Counted from the stretch's first letter, positions 8,630 to 15,888 are shown. The stretch is DNA of 24,578 nt from CAYFKJ01 sp964528595 (GCA_964528595.1 CAZGTM010000051.1:1-24578); one strand, 5' to 3'. Numbers and translations are program-made. The notes: generated by a model from the sequence alone, not told the origin.

Positions 8630-9376
8630 TTAGTCCACCATGGTCAGGCCGCCGCTGACGCTGAGGACCTGACCTGTGACGAAGTCCGAGCGGCTGCTGG
8701 CGAAGAACAGTACCGCATCGGCGATCTCGCTCGGTTTGGCCAATCGCCGCATCGGCGTCGCACGGGCAAAAGCTTCACGGTGCTTTTCCGGGACGGCGGC
8801 CAGCAATGGCGTATCGGTCGGACCAGGGCAGACGCTGTTGACGTTAATATTGAAGCGCGCGACCTCGCGGGCCAGGGATTTGCTAAACGCGATAGCGCCG
8901 CCCTTGGCGCCGGAATACACGGTTTCACCCAGGCTACCGACACGGCCAGCGTCACTGGCAACTGTGACGATCTTGCCCGCGCCCCGCTCGATCATCGGTT
9001 CGATGAAGGCGCGCGTGACGGCGATGGGGGCAACGAGGTTCAGGTCGATAACCCTGTCCCAAAAATCGGGCGTGTTCTCGACGAACGGCTGGATCTTCCC
9101 CCAGCCCGCCACGTTGACCACGATGTCCACGCCGTCCGACCGCTTTTCGGCTTCGGCCTTGAACGCGGCAATGGCGTCCGCGTCGGTAACGTCGAGAGGC
9201 AGGAATTCCGCGTTGCCGCCGCCTTCCCTGATTTCAGCAGCCGCGGCCTCGCCTTTTTCCTGGTCGATGTCGCTCATGATCACGTGGCCGCCCGCTTCGG
9301 CAAGCGCCGTGGCCGTTGCCAGACCGATCCCCGAGGCGGCGCCCGTGACAACGGCTGTTTTTCCGTCAATTCGCAT
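8630..9376 (-). CDS. SDR oxidoreductase close to BadH
   Basis: An NAD(P)-dependent short-chain dehydrogenase of 248 residues. The nucleotide motif TGAASGIG is at 11-18 and NVAG, a variant of NNAG, at 88-91. Catalytic Ser141, Tyr154 and Lys158 lie in VASDAGRVGS and VYSGAKGG. The blocks ASDAGRVGSLGETVY and GQVLSVSGGLTM strongly recall BadH, the 2-hydroxycyclohexanecarboxyl-CoA dehydrogenase of Rhodopseudomonas benzoate/cyclohexanecarboxylate degradation, from memory of that family. The likely role is oxidation of a 3-hydroxyacyl-CoA made by the adjacent hydratase. AAGGA sits ten bases before the ATG. A TetR-type palindrome lies about 93 bp upstream. The BadH substrate assignment is plausible but not proven. 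Confidence 0.9.
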   Translation of the reverse strand: MRIDGKTAVVTGAASGIGLATATALAEAGGHVIMSDIDQEKGEAAAAEIREGGGNAEFLPLDVTDADAIAAFKAEAEKRSDGVDIVVNVAGWGKIQPFVENTPDFWDRVIDLNLVAPIAVTRAFIEPMIERGAGKIVTVASDAGRVGSLGETVYSGAKGGAIAFSKSLAREVARFNINVNSVCPGPTDTPLLAAVPEKHREAFARATPMRRLAKPSEIADAVLFFASSRSDFVTGQVLSVSGGLTMVD

Positions 9377-9468
9377 AAGTTGGGTATCCTTCGTTAGGCG
9401 CGCGCCATCCGTTCGGCCCGCGCCGATTACTCACATTCCCCCGAAAACTTGAGTTTCTTCACTGTTGA

Positions 9469-9501
9469 GTGAATGTTCATTCACCAATTCCGTAAAGTCA
9501 A
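9469..9501 (-). promoter_or_regulatory. Putative promoter with TetR-type operator for the SDR operon
   Basis: On the minus strand, TTGACT (9496-9501) makes a good -35 element. About twelve bases further lies a perfect palindrome with arms GTGAATG and CATTCAC around two bases (9469-9484), covering the -10 position, where the best hexamer is weak. The palindrome resembles the TGAATG...CATTCA operators of TetR-family fatty-acid and acyl-CoA regulators such as Bacillus FadR. Repression relieved by an acyl-CoA would fit the genes downstream. No TetR gene is in the window. Confidence 0.5.
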
Positions 9502-9530
9502 GAAGTTTCATGTGCAACCTTAAACGCAAG

Positions 9531-9563
9531 CGCCGGAGCCATTCCAGTGAAATGACTCCGGCG
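9531..9563 (-). terminator. Hairpin after the heme-copper reductase operon
   Basis: Arms CGCCGGAG and CTCCGGCG pair perfectly. In the minus-sense RNA the stem continues through a G-U pair and CATT/AATG to a small loop. It begins 28 bases past the stop of subunit I. The downstream T run is poor (CTTGCGTTT), so it may be an inefficient terminator or a 3' stabilising stem. Confidence 0.5.
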
Positions 9564-9591
9564 TGATGCGCCCCATCTTATCCTGGGTGGG

Positions 9592-11127
9592 CTACTCCGC
9601 GGCGACCGTGCTGTCGCCCCGTGAGGTTTCGATTTCCCGGGACTTGGCAAGATCCATCGCGAAGATGATCAATCCAGCACCGATCACCAGCCCGAAGAGC
9701 AGGATGAGGTTGCCGTAGAACATCCAACCCTCCTGATTCCAATCGGCGAAACGCCGCGGCATACCGGCCGCCCCCGCCATCATGAATGAGTAGTGCGCGC
9801 CAACCGATCCGACCGTGAAGAGGATGACGAACCATTTTCCCAGGACGGGATTGAGCCGGCGTCCGGTGATAACCGGATAATGATGGTAGAGCACGCCCAT
9901 CCACATCATCGCCATGGCGATAAGAACGGCCATGGTGTGGCCCGCCTGCCACATCGTACCGTGCAGCTTGAAGGACCAGGCGACGTTCGACGTCACGATG
10001 GCGCTGACGCCATCCAGGATGTAGAGCACGAAGCCCATGAGCAAGGCCATGGTGCCGGCCTCCGCCCTCAAGCCGTGCTTCCAAATCGTCGCAAGCACCG
10101 TGAAGATGGTGATCGCGGCGCCGACGCCCGTGCCCCAACTCATGATGTTGCCGTGATAGGCCAGCACCGCTGGCAGACCCGGGAACAAGGTGAAGAAGTG
10201 GTGGAAGAACGACGTCACCGAAGTGATCAACAGGATCCACAAGGCCAAGTTGGCCAGGCGGTCGCTGTAGAGCTTGCGGGTGCCGTCCGCCAGATAGAGC
10301 GGTAGCGTGGCGTACACTGCGGCGATGATCATGATCGCCATCGCTTCCATCAGATTGTGGGCGAAGATGAAGAAGGCAAACTGGAAGACCACCGGCTCCG
10401 TCGCCCAGGATATCGCGGCCAACGGTATGATGCCGTAAAGCCCGAGCAGGATGAGCCCCGCGATAACAAGGAACGGTGTCCCCATGACAATCAGCACGAT
10501 GACCGACATCGCCATCCCCAGCATGCCGGGATCCCGCAGCGTTCGGGCATCGAGAACGAGGTCGGACCGCTGGTTGCCGAAGAACAGCATGCGCAGGACC
10601 TGGATCGGATAGAGCAGGATGACGGTGCTCAGCACCAGGGCGACACCCGTGAAGCCGAGGATGACCACCGCCATACTCCACTGGCCGGTCTGAACACCGA
10701 CGATGGGAAGCGGATACATGATGGCGTAACTGATCTTCAAGCCGCCCAGTATGGCCAGCGTGAGAAGAACGGCGCCGAAATTCATGAAGATGTAGATCAG
10801 CGCGGGCAGCCAGCCCGTGACCGGCTTGCCCAGACAGCCCGCCGCCCGATGGAGGCTGACGCCGACCATGAGCTGGAACACGAAGGGAAAGGCCAGCGCC
10901 GCACCATGCGCAGTGAGAGCGGTGTAGAAGAGTTCGCTTTGAACCTCCAATATCTGGGTGACCGGCATGGCCACGCCCAGAAGTCCGGCAACGGCGAGCC
11001 AGACGAACGAGGTCATGACCATCAAGGCCGGCCAGGCGCTGATGTCTTCGAGGCCCGTACTGGTGTCGACTTTGAACATTTTGCCGAGCACGGGAACTTT
11101 TTGAATGATGTTTGTTGCGGCTACCAT
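9592..11127 (-). CDS. Heme-copper oxidase superfamily subunit I, nitric oxide reductase-like
   Basis: An integral membrane catalytic subunit of 511 residues with about 12 helices. His74 (LTAHGAALAF) is a low-spin heme ligand. His257, His309 and His310 fit the non-heme metal site and His397 (WQAGHT) the high-spin heme. The canonical HPxVY motif of oxygen reductases is replaced by H257-N-L-M-E261. The Tyr needed for O2 reduction is therefore Glu, in the same register as the HxxxE of cNOR, where the Glu serves the FeB site. Helix VII (TSFFHHFF) also lacks the alternative Tyr of cbb3 oxidases. The overall pattern is nearest B-type (ba3) enzymes, as recalled for the sNOR family of ammonia oxidisers (norS/norY). 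Met399 occupies the place of the second low-spin heme His. AAGGAGG precedes the ATG. It starts 26 bp after the CuA subunit gene. The predicted reaction is 2 NO to N2O; biochemical proof is lacking. Confidence 0.85.
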   Translation of the reverse strand: MVAATNIIQKVPVLGKMFKVDTSTGLEDISAWPALMVMTSFVWLAVAGLLGVAMPVTQILEVQSELFYTALTAHGAALAFPFVFQLMVGVSLHRAAGCLGKPVTGWLPALIYIFMNFGAVLLTLAILGGLKISYAIMYPLPIVGVQTGQWSMAVVILGFTGVALVLSTVILLYPIQVLRMLFFGNQRSDLVLDARTLRDPGMLGMAMSVIVLIVMGTPFLVIAGLILLGLYGIIPLAAISWATEPVVFQFAFFIFAHNLMEAMAIMIIAAVYATLPLYLADGTRKLYSDRLANLALWILLITSVTSFFHHFFTLFPGLPAVLAYHGNIMSWGTGVGAAITIFTVLATIWKHGLRAEAGTMALLMGFVLYILDGVSAIVTSNVAWSFKLHGTMWQAGHTMAVLIAMAMMWMGVLYHHYPVITGRRLNPVLGKWFVILFTVGSVGAHYSFMMAGAAGMPRRFADWNQEGWMFYGNLILLFGLVIGAGLIIFAMDLAKSREIETSRGDSTVAAE

Positions 11128-11153
11128 TTTTCAGATCCTCCTTCCGGCCCGGG

Positions 11154-11720
11154 CTATGACTTGCTCTGAGAGACGATAAGTTCGTCACTCATTTCGTGGT
11201 GAGCGGCGCCACAGTATTCCAGGCAACGGACCTTGTAGGTTCCCGCTTCGGTGAAGACATGAACGAGCGAAGTTGGGGTTTCCAGACCTGGCATCAGCAT
11301 CATGGTGAAGAGCATACGTCCGTCCGGATGGTAGACGGCGAAGCTGTGCATGGTGTCGACGCTTCTTGCCGAAAAGCGGACCGGAACTCCGACCTCGTAT
11401 TCCTGGGAGGAAAATTCGTATGACCAGGATTCAGCCTTTACGGTGACGTCCTGGACATTCGCGTTGGTCGCCGCCTGCGCCGAGGATACCGGCGGCATGA
11501 ACTTGATGCTGGCGACATTCACGCCGAGGAACAGAACAATGACGGCGGCTATCCAGAAGCCATCCAGTCGTGACATGGTACGGTCATCGGTTCCGCTCGG
11601 TTCAGGATCGACGGAGCCTTTGCGGTAAACGATATACAAAAATACGACAAGAAAAGGAATTTGGAAGAAGAGCATCGCAGAAAATGCCCCCCACCCGCTT
11701 TGGAAAAGGACATCGAGCAT
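11154..11720 (-). CDS. CuA-containing subunit II of the heme-copper reductase
   Basis: A 188-residue membrane-anchored cupredoxin that accepts electrons from a periplasmic c-type cytochrome and passes them to subunit I. Two hydrophobic helices lie at about 12-32 and 55-75, followed by the periplasmic domain. The dinuclear CuA site is complete: His125 in DTMHSF, Cys166, Cys170, His174 and Met177 in CLEYCGAAHHEM, with Glu168 as the backbone ligand. The start ATG is six bases after GGGGGAG. It is the first gene of a two-gene operon. The short size and absence of a fused cytochrome c domain differ from many Cox subunit II proteins. Intact CuA argues that the partner enzyme uses cytochrome c or a cupredoxin rather than quinol. 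Confidence 0.9.
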   Translation of the reverse strand: MLDVLFQSGWGAFSAMLFFQIPFLVVFLYIVYRKGSVDPEPSGTDDRTMSRLDGFWIAAVIVLFLGVNVASIKFMPPVSSAQAATNANVQDVTVKAESWSYEFSSQEYEVGVPVRFSARSVDTMHSFAVYHPDGRMLFTMMLMPGLETPTSLVHVFTEAGTYKVRCLEYCGAAHHEMSDELIVSQSKS

Positions 11721-11797
11721 TTAAAGCTCCCCCATGTGTGAATCCCTAGTTCGATCGACGGTCTTTTGTTTATTTGTATTTGTTCGTCAACATTAGA

Positions 11798-11825
11798 ATT
11801 ATCTTATTTAGGGTATAATATTCAA
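11798..11825 (-). promoter_or_regulatory. Putative promoter of the CuA/heme-copper operon in a divergent AT-rich region
   Basis: The 157-bp space between the CuA subunit and the copper ATPase is markedly AT-rich. On the minus strand, TTGAAT (11820-11825), a 16-bp spacer and GATAAT (11798-11803) make a reasonable sigma-70 promoter. On the plus strand a perfect TATAAT (11814-11819) overlaps it but has no good -35 box. A 13-bp palindrome, AACCGGACCGGTT (11861-11873), lies just before the ATPase start. I found no convincing FNR/NnrR box. Confidence 0.4.
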
Positions 11826-11877
11826 GTAAGTTCTACTTTGTAGTTATTCTAATTGGCGATAACCGGACCGGTTAGGC

Positions 11878-14259
11878 ATGACGCTGGACTGTAAACTCTG
11901 CGGGATACCGACGCCGCCGCTGCCAGTGAAAAGCGGCGGGGAGGCATTTTGTTGTGTCGGCTGCCGCGAGGTATACCGCTGCTTCGGGGATGCCGCAGCC
12001 GTCGCCGGCAAAGCGCCTGTCCCGGAAAGCGGCCTGGTAGAACCGTCGGGCACCGAAGCCTTCTTGCGCATAGACGGCATGCACTGCTCTTCTTGTGAGC
12101 TTCTTATCGAGCGCACCGCAGCCCAAGTGAACGGTATCCTCTCCGCTGCGGCAAACTACGCAACCTCAACAGCCAAGATTATTTTCGACCCCGATGTCAT
12201 CGCTGAACAAGACTTGCCTGGAATCTTGAGCGGCAGCGGCTATCAGGTTCGCCTTCGTTCCGAGGACGCGCCCGAATTTGACGAACGCCTGCCTTTGCTG
12301 CGGCTCGTCACCGGCGTCTGTCTGGCCGGGCTCGTGATGATGCTCTATCTCGCCTTCTACTACCCCGTCCACCTGGGCCTTGCCGCCTACGAAGATTTCG
12401 AGCCGGTGCGTTGGCTGGCGTTCGAGGCCGTCCCTCGGGCCATGTTCGTGCTGACGACGGTGCTGATTTTCTATGTCGGCGCGCCCATCCTGCGCGGCGC
12501 CTGGGTCGGGCTTAAGGCGCGCGTGCTGAATATGGACAACCTGCTATCGATTGCCATCTTGGCGGCCTACGGCTACAGCATCGGCCAGCTTTTCTCCGAC
12601 TCCCTCGATCTCTATTTCGACGTCGCTTCGGTTATTGTCGCCGTGGTGACGGTCGGCCGCTATCACGAAAAATTGGCGAAGGCCGAGGCGACCCAGGAAC
12701 TCACCAACCTCATGACGGCCTGGACACCGCGGGCGCGGGTGCGGCGCGACCAGGGGTATGTCGCCGTCCCCGCGGACCAGCTGCTACCGGGCGACCGCGT
12801 TTATGTCGGGGAATGGGAGGCGATCCCGGTGGATGGCACCATCGTCGGCGGCGTCGGGGCGATCGATGAATCCCTCCTGACGGGCGAGCCCTTTCCGATT
12901 ACCCGAAGCGTGAAGGAATGCGTTCTCGGCGGCTCGGTCGTGGTCGAAGGGGATTTGGAGATCGAAGTCGGCGCGGAAGTAAAAAGCCAGATGGATGTAC
13001 TGGCGCGCATTCTTTGGAACGTTCAGAGTTCGACCGCCGGTGTCCAGGGCATGGCCGACCGCGTCGCCCGCGTTTTCGTGCCTTTGGTCCTGGCCCTGGC
13101 CGTATTCGTGACGTTCTGGTTCACGCTGGGCGGAGCGGCGCCGGGGGCCGCGATGCTGGCCGGACTGGCGACCCTCATCGTCTCCTGCCCCTGCACCTTC
13201 GGTCTGGCCATCCCCCTGACCACGGCAGTGGGCGTCAGCACGGCCTTACGCCACGGCATCATCGTGACGAGTGCGGACGCCTTCGAGAAAATACCGCAGC
13301 CCGATATTTTCGCCATCGACAAGACCGGCACGCTGTCAACCGGCGACATGGCGGTCACCGAGGTCAACGGCCCGGCCGAAATGATCGAACTCGCCGCCGC
13401 GGTCGAGCGCCATTCCCCCCATCCCATCGCCGAGGCAATCGGCTGCCTGGATGCCCAGCGCGACGCCAGCAGCATCGAGGTTCACCCTGGTAAAGGCGCC
13501 GTAGCGGACGTCGACGGCAAGCGCGTGGCGGTGGGTGGTAAATCGTTGTTCGAAACGCTCGGCTGGAACATCCCCGATCCCCTGGCATCATTTGCCGCCG
13601 GTGTTTCGCCCGGTGACGGTGTGGTTTCCTATGTCGGTTGGGATGGTGAACTCCAAGGCGCCCTGGTTACCCGGGACCAGTCACGGCCGGAATGGGATAA
13701 TGTCGTCGACCGCCTCAGGCTGCATAGCAAGGTCGTGCTGCTGACCGGCGCCGAGCATCCCAGCAGCTATGAAGACAGGGTTGACCAGGTCTTCGCCGGG
13801 GTGCCGCCCGAGGGCAAGGCGGCCGTCATCCGGGGTTTGAAGGCGGAGGGCACGGTGGCGATGATCGGCGACGGCAGCAACGACGCGCCCGCCCTTGCCG
13901 CCGCCGACCTTGGCGTCGCCTTCGGTGCCCCCACGGCGCTGGCCGCCGACGCGGCGGACGTGGTCATTCCCGGCGAACGGCTGGAGCGCATCTTCGACGC
14001 TCTCGACCTGATCGGTACCACTCGGTTGAGGGTCCGGCAAAACCTCGGCTGGGCCCTGCTCTACAATGCGGTGGCAATACCGCTGGCGGTGACCGGCCTG
14101 CTTAATCCGCTTTTTGCGGCCGTGGCGATGTCGGCCAGCAGCCTCCTGGTGGTCTGGAATTCCGCGCGTCCGCTGGGCAGCCTGGGAAAAGCGACCCTGT
14201 CCGAAGGACCGGCGCTAATCGACCGGAGGTCATTGTCGCGGTTGGTTCCGCCCGAGTAG
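11878..14259 (+). CDS. Copper-translocating P1B-type ATPase (CcoI/FixI-like)
   Basis: A membrane copper pump of 793 residues, likely exporting Cu(I) to the periplasm for insertion into a respiratory copper enzyme. The N terminus carries a Cys-rich metal-binding region (Cys5, Cys8, Cys25, Cys26, Cys29), typical of CcoI/FixI pumps. A heavy-metal-associated domain follows with GMHCSSC (67-73). Catalytic features are TGE at 335-337, the transmembrane CPC at 437-439, phosphorylated Asp481 in DKTGT, the HP motif at 515-516 and GDGSNDAP at 664-671. The last helices contain YN and MSASS, as in copper-selective P1B-1 pumps. The ribosome-binding sequence is poor. The gene is divergent from the CuA subunit gene, supporting a role in loading that enzyme. 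No ccoNOP genes are present, so the name ccoI is withheld. Confidence 0.93.
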   Translation: MTLDCKLCGIPTPPLPVKSGGEAFCCVGCREVYRCFGDAAAVAGKAPVPESGLVEPSGTEAFLRIDGMHCSSCELLIERTAAQVNGILSAAANYATSTAKIIFDPDVIAEQDLPGILSGSGYQVRLRSEDAPEFDERLPLLRLVTGVCLAGLVMMLYLAFYYPVHLGLAAYEDFEPVRWLAFEAVPRAMFVLTTVLIFYVGAPILRGAWVGLKARVLNMDNLLSIAILAAYGYSIGQLFSDSLDLYFDVASVIVAVVTVGRYHEKLAKAEATQELTNLMTAWTPRARVRRDQGYVAVPADQLLPGDRVYVGEWEAIPVDGTIVGGVGAIDESLLTGEPFPITRSVKECVLGGSVVVEGDLEIEVGAEVKSQMDVLARILWNVQSSTAGVQGMADRVARVFVPLVLALAVFVTFWFTLGGAAPGAAMLAGLATLIVSCPCTFGLAIPLTTAVGVSTALRHGIIVTSADAFEKIPQPDIFAIDKTGTLSTGDMAVTEVNGPAEMIELAAAVERHSPHPIAEAIGCLDAQRDASSIEVHPGKGAVADVDGKRVAVGGKSLFETLGWNIPDPLASFAAGVSPGDGVVSYVGWDGELQGALVTRDQSRPEWDNVVDRLRLHSKVVLLTGAEHPSSYEDRVDQVFAGVPPEGKAAVIRGLKAEGTVAMIGDGSNDAPALAAADLGVAFGAPTALAADAADVVIPGERLERIFDALDLIGTTRLRVRQNLGWALLYNAVAIPLAVTGLLNPLFAAVAMSASSLLVVWNSARPLGSLGKATLSEGPALIDRRSLSRLVPPE

Positions 14260-14978
14260 TGTCCCGTCTCAGCACGGTCGTGTACGCCGTGATCGTGAGC
14301 GCCTTCCTGAAACGCGGTGAAACAGGAATATATGCCGAACACGATGACGGCGGTCCCCGCAACCCGACGCGTCAGCGGGTGACGAACCAACGATCCGAGG
14401 TTACCGGCGACGTTTCCCAGAGCCATGAGCATGGGTAACGTTCCAAGTCCGAAACTCAGCATGATCAGCGCGCCTTCCAGCGGCGAAGCAGAAACCATGG
14501 CAAGCGTCAGCGCCGAATATACCAGTCCGCACGGCAGCCAGCCCCAGACCAGCCCCAATCCGAAAGCCTGCGTCGGCGATTTAACCGGCAGGAAGCGGCG
14601 GCCCAGGGGTTCGATATGACGCCAGATATGCGCGCCCGCCTTTTCCAGCGACGCCAAGGCCTGCCACCAGCCGGCGAGGTAAAGGCCAAGAGCGATCATG
14701 AATAACCCGGCGATCAGGTTGCCGACCGATACCGTGCTGGCCAGATCCACCTTGCTCGCCTGGGCGCCAATTATACCGACCGCGGCCCCCATGGCGGCAT
14801 AGCTCGTGATACGGCCGGCATTGTAGTTGAGATGGTGCAGAACCAGACCAAAGCCTGATCGTTGTTTGGCCTCCATCATACCCGTATTGAGCGCACCAAC
14901 GATACCACCGCACATGCCAATGCAGTGGGTTGACCCCAGAAGGCCGATGGTCAGCGCCGTGATGATCATTTGTTCCAT
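14061..14978 (-). CDS. DsbD/TauE-like membrane protein, 3' end antisense to the ATPase
   Basis: A polytopic membrane protein of the cytochrome c biogenesis (DsbD_2) / sulfite exporter TauE-SafE-like group, often found beside CcoI-type copper ATPases in cbb3 assembly loci. It probably moves copper or reducing equivalents; its biochemistry is unsettled. Hallmarks are GSTHCIGMCGG (15-25), with paired Cys, and WGWLPCGLVYSA further on. The frame extends upstream to 15068, but I choose ATG 14978 (MEQMIITALTIG), which begins directly with the first helix; no strong ribosome-binding site marks either start. After the last helix a His-rich segment (GAHDHGVHDRAETGH) leads into a tail of about 65 residues encoded opposite the end of the copper ATPase, an unusual 199-bp convergent overlap. 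The tail may be functional or simple read-through. Confidence 0.82.
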   Translation of the reverse strand: MEQMIITALTIGLLGSTHCIGMCGGIVGALNTGMMEAKQRSGFGLVLHHLNYNAGRITSYAAMGAAVGIIGAQASKVDLASTVSVGNLIAGLFMIALGLYLAGWWQALASLEKAGAHIWRHIEPLGRRFLPVKSPTQAFGLGLVWGWLPCGLVYSALTLAMVSASPLEGALIMLSFGLGTLPMLMALGNVAGNLGSLVRHPLTRRVAGTAVIVFGIYSCFTAFQEGAHDHGVHDRAETGHYSGGTNRDNDLRSISAGPSDRVAFPRLPSGRAEFQTTRRLLADIATAAKSGLSRPVTASGIATAL

Positions 14979-15058
14979 ATGAAGGATCGAAAATTGTCGG
15001 CGATCGACAAAATTTCGGCGGGCTCCGTTGTATGATTTCGAGACCCCGTATAACCGAA

Positions 15059-15077
15059 ATCTGGACATAGTCCAGAT
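15059..15077. promoter_or_regulatory. Perfect 19-bp palindrome in the 307-bp gap 14979-15285
   Basis: ATCTGGACATAGTCCAGAT has 8-bp arms around ATA. It lies about 81 bp upstream of the chosen start of the DsbD/TauE-like gene and about 210 bp upstream of the orphan secreted protein gene. It could be an operator or an RNA hairpin. Elsewhere in this gap I see an AT-rich stretch at about 15180-15245 with a loose inverted repeat, AAACATA and TATGTTT (15184-15209), likely part of the promoter for the gene at 15286. I see no RNA gene. Confidence 0.4.
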
Positions 15078-15285
15078 AGGAGAATGATCGCGGGATCAAA
15101 CGGGATGCCCAAATTTGTCACGCCGCAGGCCGCCCATCGCCGTCGTTCGGGGGTCTGGGCCAAACATCTTCGGCTTAAATTGCAAACATACTATTTCTGG
15201 AATATGTTTTGCTCTAAGCACAAATAGATTGTTTTCAATTGTTCCAAACTAGACGCAATCCTTGGTAATCCTAGAGTAGTATCCT

Positions 15286-15888
15286 ATGAATTCCATACTT
15301 CGCAGTTCCCTTGCGGTTTTTACTTTTCTTGTCCTAATGGGCGGCGACCCGGCGCTCAGCGAGGATTGGCGGAATGTGAAAGCGCATGAGTCGGCCATCA
15401 TATTCCATGGTCCCGGCCTCTCCGACAACCATGGCATATTCGCAACTAGCGGGCGGTCCCACCAGGCTCGTTGGGTCGGGCCGTCCGGCGATTTTCCGAG
15501 AGCTGAGTTCTTTTACCGGGCCCTGGAACCTGGATACTCGTTCACGGCAGAACAGGACTTGGTAAAGGGAACAAAGTTCTGGGGTTGGTTGGAAAACAAA
15601 GCGCTCAACATGAGCGACGTTTCCACAATTTGGAACGGTTTCGGAAAGACCTCGTACCTGACGTTCAACGTCCGAAGCCATGCCTGCATATCCCTTCAGA
15701 GATATTGGGGAAGATCGCCTCTACACCAAAAATCCCCACGCTTCGGTACAAAAGTGCTAGCCGGCTATTATTGCCGGAGCTCGACCAAGCCATTCTCGCC
15801 AAATCAGATAAAAGAGTTGGTCGGCGCGGTCGGTATTCGCTTCGACAAATTACCAGCGCCTCCAAGCGGCAATTGGGAAGAGATATGA
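15286..15888 (+). CDS. Predicted secreted protein of unknown function
   Basis: I do not recognise this 200-residue protein. The N terminus MNSILRSSLAVFTFLVLMGG is a clear Sec signal peptide with likely cleavage after Ser25 (ALS-ED), so the mature protein of about 175 residues should be periplasmic or secreted. It is rich in aromatic residues (WRN, RWVG, FWGWLEN, YYC) and has two Cys, 134 and 163, that could form a disulfide. No transmembrane helix follows the signal. The base composition is more AT-rich than the genes around it and the ribosome-binding site is poor, hinting at foreign origin. It is convergent with the hemerythrin-like gene, 36 bp away. The signal peptide and open frame support a real gene, but no function is proposed. 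Confidence 0.65.
   Translation: MNSILRSSLAVFTFLVLMGGDPALSEDWRNVKAHESAIIFHGPGLSDNHGIFATSGRSHQARWVGPSGDFPRAEFFYRALEPGYSFTAEQDLVKGTKFWGWLENKALNMSDVSTIWNGFGKTSYLTFNVRSHACISLQRYWGRSPLHQKSPRFGTKVLAGYYCRSSTKPFSPNQIKELVGAVGIRFDKLPAPPSGNWEEI

Noticed and set aside
9578..11188. A 536-codon minus-strand open frame across the heme-copper subunit I gene
   Set aside because: It is frame-shifted relative to the true subunit I, gives a His/Gly/Arg-rich low-complexity product and no family match; it is a shadow of a GC-rich gene.
9592..11720. Calling the two-gene operon an ordinary cytochrome c oxidase
   Set aside because: Subunit I has Glu for the essential active-site Tyr and no replacement Tyr in helix VII, which does not fit oxygen reduction.
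11721..11877. FNR/NnrR-type box between the divergent operons
   Set aside because: Only TTGTTCGTCAA (11780-11790) was found; its spacing is three bases short of the TTGAT-N4-ATCAA pattern.
14966..15163. A 65-codon minus-strand open frame upstream of the DsbD/TauE-like gene
   Set aside because: No ribosome-binding site or family resemblance, and it overlaps the start of the membrane protein gene in another frame.
15079..15285. A small RNA or riboswitch in the gap before the orphan secreted protein
   Set aside because: No terminator-like hairpin with a T run and no recognisable riboswitch core; AT-rich promoter sequence is the simpler reading.
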